Below are positions 11,714 to 23,355 of a stretch of DNA of 64,000 nucleotides, one piece after another (positions within the stretch are counted from its first letter, which is position 1; every line of letters begins with the position of its first letter). The DNA is from Oegoconia quadripuncta (taxonomy: Eukaryota > Arthropoda > Insecta > Lepidoptera > Autostichidae). The notes beneath the pieces were generated by a model. That model saw nothing but the letters and a program-made list of their open reading frames with translations, ran no database searches and was not told where the DNA came from. Made by a program: the position numbers and the translations under genes. The stretch lies in contig OX438748.1 in assembly GCA_949316235.1 (NCBI GenBank), positions 8,125,001-8,189,000 on the forward strand. Direction: 5' to 3'.

Positions 11714-11864
11714 CTTTCTCAAATAGATTCTTCTTATATTTCAACGCTTTGTTTAACCCTAAATGTATGTATACGTAACGTTACGACCTTTATCCCAAAT
11801 GCAGAGGTCAGAGATATTCCAAATATTTAGCTTAAAAAACACCGTACGAAATATACAGAAATGC

Positions 11865-12003
11865 ACACGTGATAGGGAATGAGCTCATCGCTGTTAAAAC
11901 ATGCAAATCACAGATGTTTTTTGGTGGAAAGTAGGGTATGTCACCTTTTACGACACCCACGGGAAGAGACGACTTTTAACCTGCCGAAACCACACAGCAC
12001 TAT
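11865..12003 (+). repeat. LINE-tail-like repeat with TTTTACGACACCCACGGG
   Basis: CACACGTGATAGGGAATGAG, CTCATCGCTGTTAAAAC and TTTTACGACACCCACGGGAA followed by TGCCGAAACCACACAGCAC. The second half is a motif I know from 3' parts of lepidopteran LINEs. The first half recurs, inverted and duplicated, at 16103-16371. Confidence 0.6.
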
Positions 12004-12040
12004 CTAACTATTTTATAATATAACATATCTATTTATCTAT

Positions 12041-12268
12041 AATCTGACTAATATTATAAATGCGAAAGTTTGGATGTTTCTTTGTTGCTCAATCACAGCG
12101 AAACGGATTAACGGATTTGGATGAAATTTTGTATATAGGTAGAATATACCATGGATTGAAACATAGGATCCTTTTTATCCCGATAAAGTGAGTAGTTCCC
12201 ACAAGATAAACAAATTTCGGTGATAAAGTTATTCTACGCAGGTGAACCTGCGGGCGGAAAGCTAGTAA
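12041..12268. repeat. short retroposon family with CTAGCTTTCCGCCCG edge
   Basis: From AATATTATAAATGCGAAAGT through GATTTGGATGAAATTTTGTA and TTTTTATCCCGATAAAGTGA to CCTGCGGGCGGAAAGCTAGT. The same family occurs in the opposite direction at 27584, 36036 and, diverged, at 49009. It is very common in Lepidoptera; I think it is LINE-derived, but the class is uncertain. Confidence 0.7.
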
Positions 12269-13347
12269 TATTTATAATTCAAATCTACTATAATAAAAAA
12301 AGTACAATCTGATTTTTAAGAAAACAGTTTTTAATGTGTGTATACATTGTGTTGTTTTACGACCCCCACGGGAATTTCTTTATATCAGTCCATATTTACA
12401 TATACCTAACATTATTATTATGTACCTACTCCAAATTATTACGTACTTATCAACAGACAGATAGTGTTTTATGTATAATAATGTAGAGCAGTCGAGACAA
12501 CCAATATGTAAACAGAAGATAGGCCTCCAATCTCGTTGATTAAACCTTAATTTGTACGCTGTACTTCGTCATCCGTCACATAGTTACAGTACAATCGAAT
12601 ATAATTGTAATTTTCTTAGAAACGAACTGTAATTAGTCAGAGAACCGTAACCGCTGACGTTTCATTATATCGATTTTCCTTTTATTCCCTCCGCCACGTG
12701 TTTCCTGCAGATTGGTATCGGTAACGGAACCGAACCGGCACCAATGGGAACACGGTCTCACTATTCACTTAGCGAACGCACCATTGTAATATGATAATTG
12801 TGCGGAGGAATAAATTACGGCTTTCAATTAACGAGTTATTGTTCTCTTGAAATTTACTTTTTAGTACTTCAATTACACGTTTTTTTGTTTAACCTCACCT
12901 GTTTGTTAGTCGGTTGGTTAGTGTAAACGGTTTTTTTGTCCACTTTTCAAACCATTCTTACTTCAAACAATTGCCGGTTCCTAAGAATTTCTACTCGGAC
13001 AGTTATTGTTAAGGAATTTTTGAATAATTCCACGTCTACAATGAGATTGTAATCTTTTAGGAGTGTTCTTGAATTTTAATCTTAGAAGTTACATAGTTTA
13101 GGTACGTATTTAATCGTTTAGAGCCTTTTATTTTTCTGTTTTACATCCTTCATTGTGACCCGATTAACCTCACTTGATGGTCTAATTGGCACTTATCTTT
13201 TCCAGCAACCTATTAGAACATATTGTTCATACATAGATCGTGAGCATGACAAGGTCCTAGTGCTTGTGCTAAGATCCTCTACTTTTCCTTACCTTACATG
13301 ATATAGGTATGATAGGTAGCATTGCAAATATCTTATAAAGAAGGTAA
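12269..13347. other. gro intron segment, no gene recognised
   Basis: Near 12350-12380 there is a short TTTTACGACCCCCACGGGAA motif (LINE-tail remnant). The rest is AT-rich and without recognised features; 12640-12860 looks repeat-free. Confidence 0.45.
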
Positions 13348-13494
13348 TGGTGTCGATTCGGATGTACACCAACTAAACTAAAACCAGTTTTAAAGTAGTA
13401 CTGTCTCTTTCACCCTGGAACAGTACGATGCGACGGCTCCACTCCAAAACTGGTTTTAGTTTAGTTTAGTTGGTGTACATCCGAATCGACACCA
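13348..13494. mobile_element. small MITE-like element with 44/49-bp terminal inverted repeats
   Basis: The left arm 13348-13391 (TGGTGTCGATTCGGATGTAC...) is the reverse complement of the right arm 13446-13494, except for a 5-base insertion (ACTAA) in the right arm. The 54-base centre has no coding capacity. No clear target duplication could be fixed by eye. Confidence 0.7.
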
Positions 13495-15448
13495 ATATTA
13501 GACTAAATGCACAAACTTAACTTAATAACAATCTTAGGAATATATGTATGTAAGTAAGGGAATATATTTGTTAGTGTGTATATATGAGTGAGTGTGAGTA
13601 TGAATGTTTTTGTATGGGCATTCATAAGATTTCATCGTAGTTAAGGTTCCTTATCCAGGTGGTTAATATTCTGACTTTCCATTATGAATTGTTATACCAC
13701 TGTAAACTCTTACATAGAAACTTACAATTAATTTACTACTCACCACTGATAGATACTACTTAAAATGTATGTAACTCAGGTTGGAAAAGGTTCCTTTGCT
13801 AACTAAAATCATTTACCCAAATAAAAGCTATTATGCCATCAAATAAATTTTGAAAAATGGAACAGAATAAAAAATTACATAAATTAGCTGCCATCTCCGA
13901 AAAACAATAATTAGTTCGTAAATTCCTCCTTTTTGTATACTGAATTTTAAGATCCCATATAAATATTGTAGCGCTAACAATTTCACTACGAACATGGATA
14001 ATATTAGTTTAAATATGATTTAGTTATGTTAATTATCTTTCATTTTCGTGTAACCACTATGTATGCCTACCTTTTAAAATTGTTTCGCTTTCGCGGGTTT
14101 GCTGGAAGAAATTTTTGTACATTTGTATTTAATTCTTTTTATGTGTATTTTGATATGTGTGTACAACAAAGTGTTAAACAAATAAATGGATTGCAGGTCA
14201 ATCTACATTCTCTCCTCATACTACTTATATCTTAACAATTCCCATTAGACATAAAACTGTATATTACAGCATAATGTTTGTATACAGCCAATCTGCGATC
14301 AGATATCAGCCAACACAAACAAACATCTCAACTTAACCAGTCTTTATCACCTATCACCGCGCGAGTTAAGCACGCAAGGAAATTACCTCGTATGTCGAAC
14401 CGGCCATAAACGAGCTCCATGTTACATAGTTACGAGTAGTTACATAGTTATATACATGGTGTTTGCGTGTGGCGCCGATGTCGTTATTTCAACAAACACG
14501 GACCAATATATCGCGGCACGGCAGGCATTTCGTCCACTAATGGCTAATTCAGCGAGCAAACGAATCGTTCTAATAGGAATACAACATTAATAAAACACAC
14601 TGTATTTATGTTTAGACTTGGTGTGTTTAGGTTTCGCTAAAATTAACAATAATTTGTATAATTACATTTGTACACAATATCACAGCGTTTTAGAGAAAAC
14701 ATCCTTTGACGAGGGGAATCGTAAATGTTGTCTTCAAATGCTTAATCTAAATGAGTACTTTCTTAAGCCTACTATGTAATAATTGTGCAAATCATGTTTG
14801 TTCCTCAATCAAACCTAACTGGGATTGAACGGAACGCAGGCGGAAGAAACCGCGGGCATGAGGTTAAAGCTTTTGTTATTAACTCACTGAGATTGCATGC
14901 TTCATCTTCGGCTACATCGTCACCTTCCAAAAAAATTCATATCCAGTTAATCATAAAAAAAAAACACTTCGAATACAGAAAAATAAGACACAAAACGGCA
15001 GATCAACAATTTCAGAATCATAATATTGTATGCACAGAATCATCATAGTACAATCAAATCTTTGGTCTCTGAAATAAGCTATGCCTGTTGCATATAAAAT
15101 ATTTCTCGTGTGTAGTTAACCAGGTATTTTTGAGGAAACCAGCCGCTAACAAAATCGGGGCACGGGTCAGGCAAAGACAAGTCCAGCTTAACGTTAGGGC
15201 GGGTGCATACTCGTGCGGGGGCGATGGGTGGGCCGCGTGCGGTCGCGGTCAGCCGCGCGGCTGCGGTCTGCGGTCGGCGCCCGCGCCCCGCGCTTCTCCT
15301 CACCGCACGCTACCCCGCCTTTACAGCTGAAATGTTATTTTGTACCATTTTAAAAATGTAAGCACATTTTTTAAGTCGCGTGCATATTAATAGACTGCCT
15401 GCTATTCTTTACTGCTCGTTGTAGTCTTGCAATTATGTCAAATTTATA
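13495..15448. other. gro intron segment, no gene recognised
   Basis: AT-rich, with a CpG-rich block at 15160-15320 that contains several CGGTC/GCGGTC-like repeats. Open frames of 69-87 codons here show no recognisable domain. Confidence 0.45.
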
Positions 15449-15845
15449 CAAAAACTGTCCAAGTGCGTGTCTGACTTGTATAAATCTAGGGTTCTTGCTG
15501 ATACTACAACGTTATGGCTTTGAGAAAAGGCTTATTTCATGTACCGCAAAACTGAATAAGTACGGAAAATAGGGCAATTTTAAAAAACTTGTTAACATAT
15601 CTTGGTCAAACAAATTCTGCTTTGTAGTGTAGACTCCCTGAAAATCGGGAATCTGTTTATCAGATTTCTCGAAGTCAAAGCTTATATATCACCAAATATT
15701 CAACTAAATAAAAAAGTTCCTTCCTTGCTGTATAGGTCTTTAAAAGTGCTGTATTTAGCACTTTTAAAGACCTTATACAGCAATGCCCTATATGTCTATT
15801 TTTCATCTCTCATTGTTACGTATGGGGAACTTAATTTGCAACCGT
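15449..15845 (-). repeat. dispersed repeat, minus orientation (ends CAAGTCAGACACGCACTTGG)
   Basis: On the minus strand it starts near GTTCCCCATACGTAAC-like sequence and ends CAAGTCAGACACGCACTTGG. This is the terminal motif of the family seen on the + strand at 18052-18490 and 54561-55164. It contains the hairpin at 15725-15783. Confidence 0.55.
15725..15783. repeat. near-perfect 59-base hairpin inside a repeat
   Basis: TTGCTGTATAGGTCTTTAAA and AGTGCT on the left pair with AGCACTTTTAAAGACC and TTATACAGCAA on the right, with one bulged base, around a loop GTATTT. It could be a small inverted duplication or a short RNA hairpin. Confidence 0.7.
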
Positions 15846-15983
15846 TATGATTCCGTAAATAGGTGAGACATGACGAAATTATAAGGAATCTATTTTTGAC
15901 ATTCCGCTACAAACAACGGTCGCAGTTTTACTTCTAATATTTTTCTTATGTCATCAACATTTTTAAGAAAGACGTTAATTAAA

Positions 15984-16100
15984 TATCCCACAGCGCCATC
16001 TAGTTCCACACTAGGCAACTAGTCTTGTATTATGGAATACATCGTTGATTTACTACACAATAGCATTTTTACATTCATCCTAAACATTAGCGTTTGGGTG
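15984..16100 (-). repeat. tRNA-derived SINE tail, minus orientation
   Basis: CACAGCGCCATCTAGTTCCA, ACACTAGGCAACTAGTCTTG and TACTACACAATAGCATTTTT are the reverse complement of the tail of the SINE at 6666-6999, including its extra segment (CTAAACATTAGCGTTTGGGT). The SINE head is absent; the inverted duplication at 16103 follows directly. Confidence 0.7.
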
Positions 16101-16102
16101 TT

Positions 16103-16371
16103 CCAAACATGCTTGAAATTGCAGGTAGGTAACACGTGACGGGACTGAGCTCATCGACATTAAAACGTACAAGTCTATAGATGTTTTTAGGTAAAAATAT
16201 CTATAGACTTGTACGTTTTTTATTTTATTATTATATGTTTATTATTACATACATCCCAAACATTAGCGTTTGGGTGTTTTTAGGTAAAAACATCTATAGA
16301 CTTGTACGTTTTAACGTCGATGAGCTCAGTCCCGTCACGTGTTACCTACCTGCAATTTCAAGCATGTTTGG
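16103..16371. repeat. inverted duplication with 87-bp arms and 95-bp spacer
   Basis: Arms are 16103-16189 and 16285-16371. By eye they differ at one position (CATCGACATT versus CATCGACGTT). The spacer carries a third, inverted copy of CTATAGACTTGTACGTTTT (about 16199-16219) and a second copy of CAAACATTAGCGTTTGGGTG. The arm sequence is related to the LINE-tail-like repeat at 11865. Confidence 0.8.
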
Positions 16372-16470
16372 ACTTTCCACCTGGAAAGTCCCATAGTCGC
16401 TTTTAACGACACCCACAGAAGGAGACGGTTTGATTCTATTCTTCTACGTGCCGAAACCACGCAAATTATT
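16372..16470 (+). repeat. LINE-tail-like repeat piece
   Basis: TCGCTTTTAACGACACCCAC and GTGCCGAAACCACGCAAATT match the second half of the repeat at 11865-12003. This piece continues directly from the inverted duplication. Confidence 0.55.
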
Positions 16471-16959
16471 ATCTAGATAACTAAATATAATAATGAATCA
16501 TTACGTTTAATTATAATTAAGTTGTAAAAAAAGTGGAAATGAGTAAAACATTTTGTTCGTTGAGACTGGCGCTTGCACTAAGCTATATTGGTGTTATACA
16601 CGCTAAACTACTTATAAACCGTGACTGGTATACCTCTACTAAATAAAATTTGAAGTGCTTATTGTAAATAATCCAGACAAATACCAATTCACATTTCACG
16701 AGGATAAATCCATTTTTTTAACATTAATTTACTCGCACAGCGACCAATTAAAATCTGCCACACACAATATAGGTTGAGAGCGTCTGTATATTTAAAAATG
16801 GATTGAATCTATACCTACTCGTAATTGAAAATGTTATGTAGTTAATATCATACACCAATATTAGTAAACCAACCATTTGTTATTCATCACAGATATTCGT
16901 TTGGGTTCCCACAACACCATGTTTTTAATAACCTTTTACAATTTATTCTACACAACATA

Positions 16960-17120
16960 TACTACACAAATACATTTTATAAATATATACACGTAGTATA
17001 AATGCAAACATCCATAACTTGGGTACACGTTTGGGTATTCAGCATACAATCATATGTCCCTAGCGGGATTCGAACCCGCGAGCCTTTAAGGTAGTACTCA
17101 AGCTTTCTAACTTAACATGT
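16960..17120 (-). repeat. tRNA-derived SINE fragment, minus orientation
   Basis: CATCCATAACTTGGGTAC, ATTCAGCATACAATCATATG and CCCTAGCGGGATTCGAACCC (complement of the B box) match the SINE body and head of the copy at 10861. The A-box side is partly lost. Confidence 0.6.
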
Positions 17121-17680
17121 GGTATTCTAAATAATATATTCAATAGAAGTCTATTCAATATTTGTCAAGCCAAAACTCGCGGCGACAACTGTATATACTC
17201 ATTTTTTGAACGAACTTCATTGGAAACTACTGGGTTTTCATACTTATATCTGTGAAAATCTTTAAAATCCAACCAGTAGTATGCCTGTTGAAATATGTCC
17301 ATATTAACATTTGGTCTCGATACTGGTTATTAAAAGAAATAATGAAGAAACTATTTAAAAAACAAGACGAGTATATAATACATGCATGCTCCTCCCAGTA
17401 TTAACTTATGGATGTCAAACTTAATTAGTAAATAATTGTTCCACAAATTTTTGGTGTCAAAATTATTTGATAATATAAAATAGCAGCGTGAACGGCTATG
17501 GTTACCGCAAAACTCAGAAAGCTCATTTTAAACAAATAGGGTTTCGGGTGTTCGAAGCCTCCTTAATCCTGTTAAAATCTCTTCAACGGAATACAAAATT
17601 CCGAGCACAATGGTGTCAAGCACAAAATTATATCAGTCAATTTGATTTTGATTTGACTTTAGTTATTACATACATAATTC

Positions 17681-17775
17681 GACGACCTGTTTGGTGTAGT
17701 GGTTAGAAACTTTGACTGCAATACCAAAAGGTCGGGGGTTCGAATCCCGCCAGTTTGTATTTACATGTAGTATGT
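17681..17775 (+). repeat. tRNA-derived SINE head, 3'-truncated
   Basis: GACGACCTGTTTGGTGTAGT, GGTTAGAAACTTTGACTGC and GGGGGTTCGAATCCCGCC: A and B boxes in good condition. After GTTTGTATTTACATG the SINE body is missing. Confidence 0.75.
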
Positions 17776-18051
17776 TGCGGGCGCCAAGTTGGATTTTTTA
17801 CTATGAAATGTATCTATGAAAAAAAAATCTAATTTCAGATAAATAAAAGTTTTGATAAGGATCTTTAAAATTTTATCAAAATAAATGCAATAGATCTTTA
17901 GCACTTCTAGGGTTCAATCCATCAAACATTCAAGTACACTTTATTGTACACAAATTTAAGTATACTCTTAGTAAATACAACTACAAAATTGTAAAACCAG
18001 GCGGTCTTATCGCTATTTCTACCACACAACCTTTGTGTAGAGAAAAGAAGC

Positions 18052-18490
18052 AAATAGGGTTCCGTATTTCACATAGAAAAAAATAACCCTTAGGTATAGA
18101 AGCACTTCGTTGTCCGTCTGTCTGTCAGTCAAGAACCTTTTCTTAGGAACATGTGAAGGTATAAAGTTGAAATTAATAGAAAATATTTAGAGCTGTACAA
18201 AATCCAGCTCCTAATCCAACGCAGTCAAAAAATTTGTGCAGCATATATTGACACACGCAAATAAATTAATGCTTATAGCGTACTTCAGGGTAACCGAGAA
18301 TCTTGAAATTCTGCAAGAAGCAAGGACAATTAAAAGAAACAATCATGAAATCGTTGATTTATTGTAATATTACTTAAAATAAGTTTAGTGCCAATTAGAA
18401 TCGTACTTTCCGTGAGGGTAAAAGTGTTTGCATACAATTTTCTACGGAACCCTCGGTGCGTGCGTCAGACTCGCACTTGTCACTTTTTTA
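18052..18490 (+). repeat. dispersed repeat with GGGTTCCGTA start and CTCGCACTTG end
   Basis: Starts near ATAGGGTTCCGTATTTCACA, then GTTGTCCGTCTGTCTGTCAG, and ends GTCAGACTCGCACTTGTCAC. The same layout is seen at 54561-55164 and inverted at 15449-15845. It is a familiar lepidopteran dispersed repeat; I cannot assign its class. Confidence 0.65.
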
Positions 18491-19633
18491 TATTTAGTAA
18501 AAGTGAATGAAAAGTGTGTTCAATTAACAATGCGGTCGACAGATTTACCTAAAAACTTTAAAAAGAAGCTCAATTATGTGTAATATTCCTCATAAAGTTA
18601 AATATAATTTTCTCATTTTCCAACTGAATCCACATAACAAATGGGAACAGTATCCTCGCGGCAATGAGGAGCTATCCGGACTCACTAGTAAGCATGGGGT
18701 TGTAAACAGCCTATGCAAACACACTGAGTAAACTTGCAAACTCCATCCCTCCGCTGCGACTGTACTCGTACACACACACGCTTCTATAATTAAAAACTTA
18801 TCCGCTATTTAAGCCGCCTTTTCACTAGATGTAGATAATTGAGATGATGATAGGAAATAAAAATGGGAACTGAGTTTAAGAAGAGGTTAAATGAGCACCA
18901 TCGTTCTCAATCATTGGTATAAGTTTGATTAGGTATTTATTATTTGAATTATTTATGTATTTGCTTTGTGTAGGTAATTTATATGTATTTAGTTATTTGT
19001 TTGTGTATGGTTGCGTTTGGGGTGAATAATGATCTCTGAATCAATCAGTCGGTTGTCTCTTTATAGATATGGATTATGAAAATAGATATGTTGTCTGTAA
19101 TACTGGCTGGCTATAAGTAACTAAATACACAGTGACGCAATATACCATGTACAATGTAATTACTCCTACCTACTACAAATATGTACTTGCGCAAAACAAT
19201 TTAAATAAAATGACAATTGTTTAATCATCGCCGCAACTGACAATACTATAATTATGCGTAGAATTTGTGTAAACAGTGTGAAATTTATTTTCTTGTCAAT
19301 TTATTTGCACAGCGACAAGAGTATGAAAGGAATATCGCGGACGAATATTTTGTTTAAACAAAGTTTGCCATCTATATACATTGCTACAAAATTAAAACGC
19401 CACAATATTCATGTGATATAATTAATGTGGTCTGGTCTAACTTAGAGGCCTATTCCCAGAATTACCACCAAGTACATTTGACATGTTAGAAAATGATTAT
19501 TTTTGCATTATAAATATAAATGTTATCAGAAAAATACTTAAACTTGAAGAATGTAAGTAGACTAAAACGATATTGTAATAGAAATGTTTCCGTAATGATT
19601 TTACTACTAGTATATAGATAAATTGTCAATATA
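18491..19633. other. gro intron segment, no gene recognised
   Basis: AT-rich, including T/G-rich tracts near 18930-19020. No repeat with clear copies in this window, and no coding signal. Confidence 0.45.
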
Positions 19634-19875
19634 ATAAATAATAAATAAATAAATATTTCGGACACTTACACCAATCATCTAGCCCCAAACTAAGCAAAGC
19701 TTGTACTATGGAGACTAGATAACGGATAAACATACATAAATATTTATATAAACATCCAAGACTCGGGAATAAATATTCGTATTCATCACACAAACATTTA
19801 CCCCTCGCGGGATTCGAACCCGCAACCTTTGGTTTCGCTGATAGGGTCACTATCCACTACACCAAACGGTCGTCG
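19634..19875 (-). repeat. tRNA-derived SINE, minus orientation, full length
   Basis: Nearly the same as the copy at 11482-11713: AATATTTCGGACACTTACAC at the tail side, CCCTCGCGGGATTCGAACCC at the B box and CACTACACCAAACGGTCGTC at the head end. Simple AATAAATAAATAA tail at the low-coordinate end. Confidence 0.85.
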
Positions 19876-22452
19876 ATGCACTAGTTAAACTAGAGGAAAA
19901 ACACCATTCTCACTAGTACCTATAGTAATGTCGAAACGATATATTCCCTGTTTTCTCATTAATAGTAAAACTTGGAAAAATACTCTCAATATTTTGGCTG
20001 TTCATAGGTAATTGCTGAAATAAACAACCGTGACAGATGGACAGACCCGAACGTAATTCCGAATTATTCCATTTTTTTTACCAAATTTAATATCTTGAGA
20101 TTGTCTATACGATGTGTTTGCTAAAGCACTTGTCGTATCACACAAGTAGCTGTGTTCCAATGAATATTGCCTCTTTAATCAATCAAAATTTATCTCTTTG
20201 ACATTAGTGCAGAGTTTCGGAAGGCTGATAGTCGGGAACTACAAACAGTGAGCAAGCAAATACGCTTCGCAAATAAGTGCTTCCATCCCGGCTGGACGTT
20301 ACATCGGTGCTTCCGATCAACCAGTGCGCAGAACTAACAGCATAGTGTACACTATGGAATATTTGACCCTTTCGATTGTTCACGTTCTAAGCCGTACAGT
20401 ACTCTTGATATTACCGGAACAAACTGCTGCAATTTATAATATTCAGCTATTAGGACATAAATGACCACAGTGGTCCTCACAAATAGAGCATTAGGACATT
20501 AAAGAAGTAATGCAAACGTTATGTGAACACACGCGCGAACAATACTCCAGTGCCGTGGTGCGGACGTTCTTACAAAGAAATAATATAGGTAAGTGCAGGA
20601 GACACCTCCTAGTGCAGGAGGTGTACTTCGGTGGGTGTGCAATCGGAAATCACCTAAAATCGGTGTAAAACTTTTGCCTGCGATACCTCTTACAGACAGA
20701 AATACGGGTTGGAATTACACCCTCACAATGCTACATAAACCAATAAGGTTACTGTTGTAAATCATGTCTATTGTGGCAGACCATTAACTTCCCAAGGCTC
20801 ACCTACAATGTCGTATCAAAAGTTTATCACAACACGACCTCTATCTAATACTTTTATCGACAGTTTTACTGATCACATAAAAATAATCCAGATATGAACA
20901 TTTTATCTACCAAAGTACTCGGGATTTAACGTAATCAGTCCAATCAATTTTAGGCTAAAATCCTCGATAAGCGCGCTGTCATTTCTGTTGAAACAAGACA
21001 GTGGAATAAAAAATCGTACGAGAGATTATGTCGATAACATGGATAACAATCGTATTTACTCAACCGATTTTATCGCGGTAGTAATGTTATTATTCCAAAT
21101 AGCCAACTGATATGAGCGGTCGCCGTAATAATCCACAATATTGCGAAACTAAAAATAATCGGCGCGCATTTTCATGACCGTGAATAATTTTACGCGACCG
21201 CGAGCAGTAAAACGGTTAATTCAAACAAATTTAGATTCGGAAATATGAGTTGTATTTAGAGCGAGGAGCGTGGAAATACTCCACGCTCAACGTTAATTGG
21301 TGCGCTGCTGTAATTCTTCCAAATAGACTTGTAGCCATTGTGTTGTAGATCGCAGACAAGGCGGTGCGCGGGGCGGGCGGCGGCGTGCGGCGACGGAAAC
21401 GCGCCGTCATTACCAACCGGCTCGTTAAAGCCGGCAAAAACCTCCGCATGCAACGCCGATGATTGATTCCTCTATAGAAACCGCTCATGAAAATATTCAT
21501 TGTCTACAAATTGTATGTAATATAAATTTGACGTCCGCCCAGTAGTTTTGGTGCGTTTATGTGATCCAAGCAAGTAGATTCTGTTGGCGAATAAACGGTG
21601 ACGCTATCATTCATTTGTTTACTCGTCGATTTAGGTCATACATGTTAGTGTAGGTGAACGATACGAATTACATTTGCAAATAAAAATAGCTGTTAACTGT
21701 GTAAACATCTGACGTTGTTTTTGGGATGTCGAGTAATTTACACGTTTATGAGCGCTCTCGTAAAAAGTGCCGAGTCAAAAAGGCTTCACGCTTCGGCGAG
21801 AGGCAAGATACACAAAGGGCAATAAACGTTTGGCGTGGACCTAAACAAACAAGGGTAGCTAGGAAGCTGGCTCTTTGTTTGGCGAGAAACATGCGAGTCA
21901 ACATCGTCCCTCCACTCCGTCGGCGGGGCCCGGCCCGATACGTCGACGCTAATCTGTCAATCAGGGCCGCCTGCGCCGGCTCTTGATCCGTTTACCGTTG
22001 TGCTAAGCCAATTTATAGTTTCAACGATGCGATGGTTACATTAAACACCTACGTACTAGGAGACCAGTCACATTGAAAAATAACCAGTCTAGTACCCTTT
22101 AGATGTAATCAGAGTTAAATACCACACCGGCCACTCGAGATAGGGATTATAAACAATTCTAAACAACCGCTGCCGACCGGCCGATCGACACTCAAGTGTT
22201 GAATGAAACACTGAGGATCAGTTTTAGAATAAGTCGGGATAATGAATACACATAACAGAATATTTTTTAAATCAATGTCCATTTCTAAGATTTTGTACCA
22301 AAAAGATAAATCGTGACCTTTATGGTATCATCTCTCGGACACAGTCGATTATTTTGGTAATGGTCCACTTTGAAAATTACCAAAGTGGATCATATTATAT
22401 TTTAAATAGTAAAACTGTGAAATTGGTTATTAATTTTAATTTACGTTGTCAT
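19876..22452. other. gro intron segment, repeat-poor
   Basis: No gene or clear repeat. A small dyad (GCAGGAGACACCTCCTAGTG, then CAGGAGGTGT) lies at 20597-20625. A CpG-rich block at 21360-21440 and another at 21900-21985 could be regulatory or chance. A local dyad GTCCACTTTGAAAATTACC/AAAGTGGATC is near 22360-22392. Confidence 0.45.
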
Positions 22453-22623
22453 TTATTTTACGTTTACAGATTTCTTCTTAAAAGAACCACCTTCGGCTAA
22501 GTTTCTTATAAGGTTTGTAATAACCTTTCTGGTTGGTACATGTCGATTTGGATATCTCCTCCTGTACCATTGCAACGCAGCAAATGAATTTTTATTATTT
22601 ACAAAATAAGCTTCCAGCAAGTC
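22453..22623 (-). pseudogene. transposon protein fragment with DUF4817-like helix-turn-helix
   Basis: The minus-strand frame reads LDLLEAYFVNNKNSFAALQ, WYRRRYPNRHVPTRKVITN, LIRNLAEGGSF. The pattern Y-x3-YPNR-x-VP-x3-x-I-x2-L-x6-GSF matches what I know as the arthropod DUF4817 domain (typically RFPNRR.P...TF..L...LRETGSF), a DNA-binding-like domain found in transposon-related proteins. About 57 residues remain. The frame stops after KKKSVNVK, and on the N-terminal side it runs into a (CAATA)n repeat. There is no start codon of its own, so this is a broken remnant. The family call is from memory of the motif. Confidence 0.6.
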
Positions 22624-22700
22624 TAAACAATACAATACAATACAATACAAATACTCTTTATTGCGCAAAATAATTTACAATAATTTTGATGATAACAATA
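22624..22700 (-). repeat. retroelement 3' tail with (CAATA)n simple repeat
   Basis: Read on the minus strand, a region with GCGCAATAAAGAGTATTTG (polyadenylation-type AATAAA) ends in (TTGTA)n at 22624-22650. This is the usual end of a lepidopteran LINE or SINE. It abuts the DUF4817-like fragment, so the insertion may have split that older element. Confidence 0.6.
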
Positions 22701-22959
22701 GAACACAATTAGGCTAACTACTAAACGTTCAGAATTTGAGCTCATTTTTGCAAAAAATAATAACTAAAAGCACCTACTCGCAAAAGCACACCACACGCAG
22801 TCAGATTTTGACATAAGCAACAAAAGAAAGTACGCATTATAAAAAGAAAACAAAGTTCGAAATTTAAAGCTTATTTGAATTTGAACTAGGTAGGTAAGTA
22901 AATCTTTTTTCAGAAAACTATCGAGGTTACGTAAGTTCCAAGTGAAACAAAATTAATTG

Positions 22960-23262
22960 ACTGCATATGTATGGGAAAAGTTTTTTTTGATTTCTGACTT
23001 TTCTAGTACTGAAACTTCAGTTGGTCCCATGGAACTTTTTGATCAGCATACGAAACAGGATCGATTAGCATCAAAAAAATTTTTTGTGAGAAATGGTAAT
23101 TTTCTTGCTAACCGTACATTTTTTTGAAAATCTGTGAATGGGAATGAAATTTTTTTGAAAAATTATGGATAGTCGCCTAAGACCAATTTCTTGTAGATGC
23201 AACGATTAAGGTACCTCCCTTGGCTGCCCCATTGAAACTTTCCACCCTGTATAAATACCATT
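22960..23262. repeat. repeat ending CTTTCCACCCTGTA
   Basis: AT-rich segment with TTGGTCCCATGGAACTTTTT, AAGGTACCTCCCTTGGCTGC and CATTGAAACTTTCCACCCTG, ending TATA. The end resembles TA-flanked ends of mariner-type MITEs (TACAGGGTGG when inverted). I did not find the matching left end. Confidence 0.45.
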
Positions 23263-23355
23263 TTTACTACATACCTATTATAAACGAAAACGTCCATAAC
23301 TCGGGCACTTTTGTGCCCATATTCAAAAGCTCCTAGCGTGATTCGAACCCGCTAT
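23263..23355 (-). repeat. SINE fragment, minus orientation
   Basis: AAACGTCCATAACTCGGGCA and AGCTCCTAGCGTGATTCGAA match the body and B-box part of the minus-strand SINEs. The A box is missing. Confidence 0.5.
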
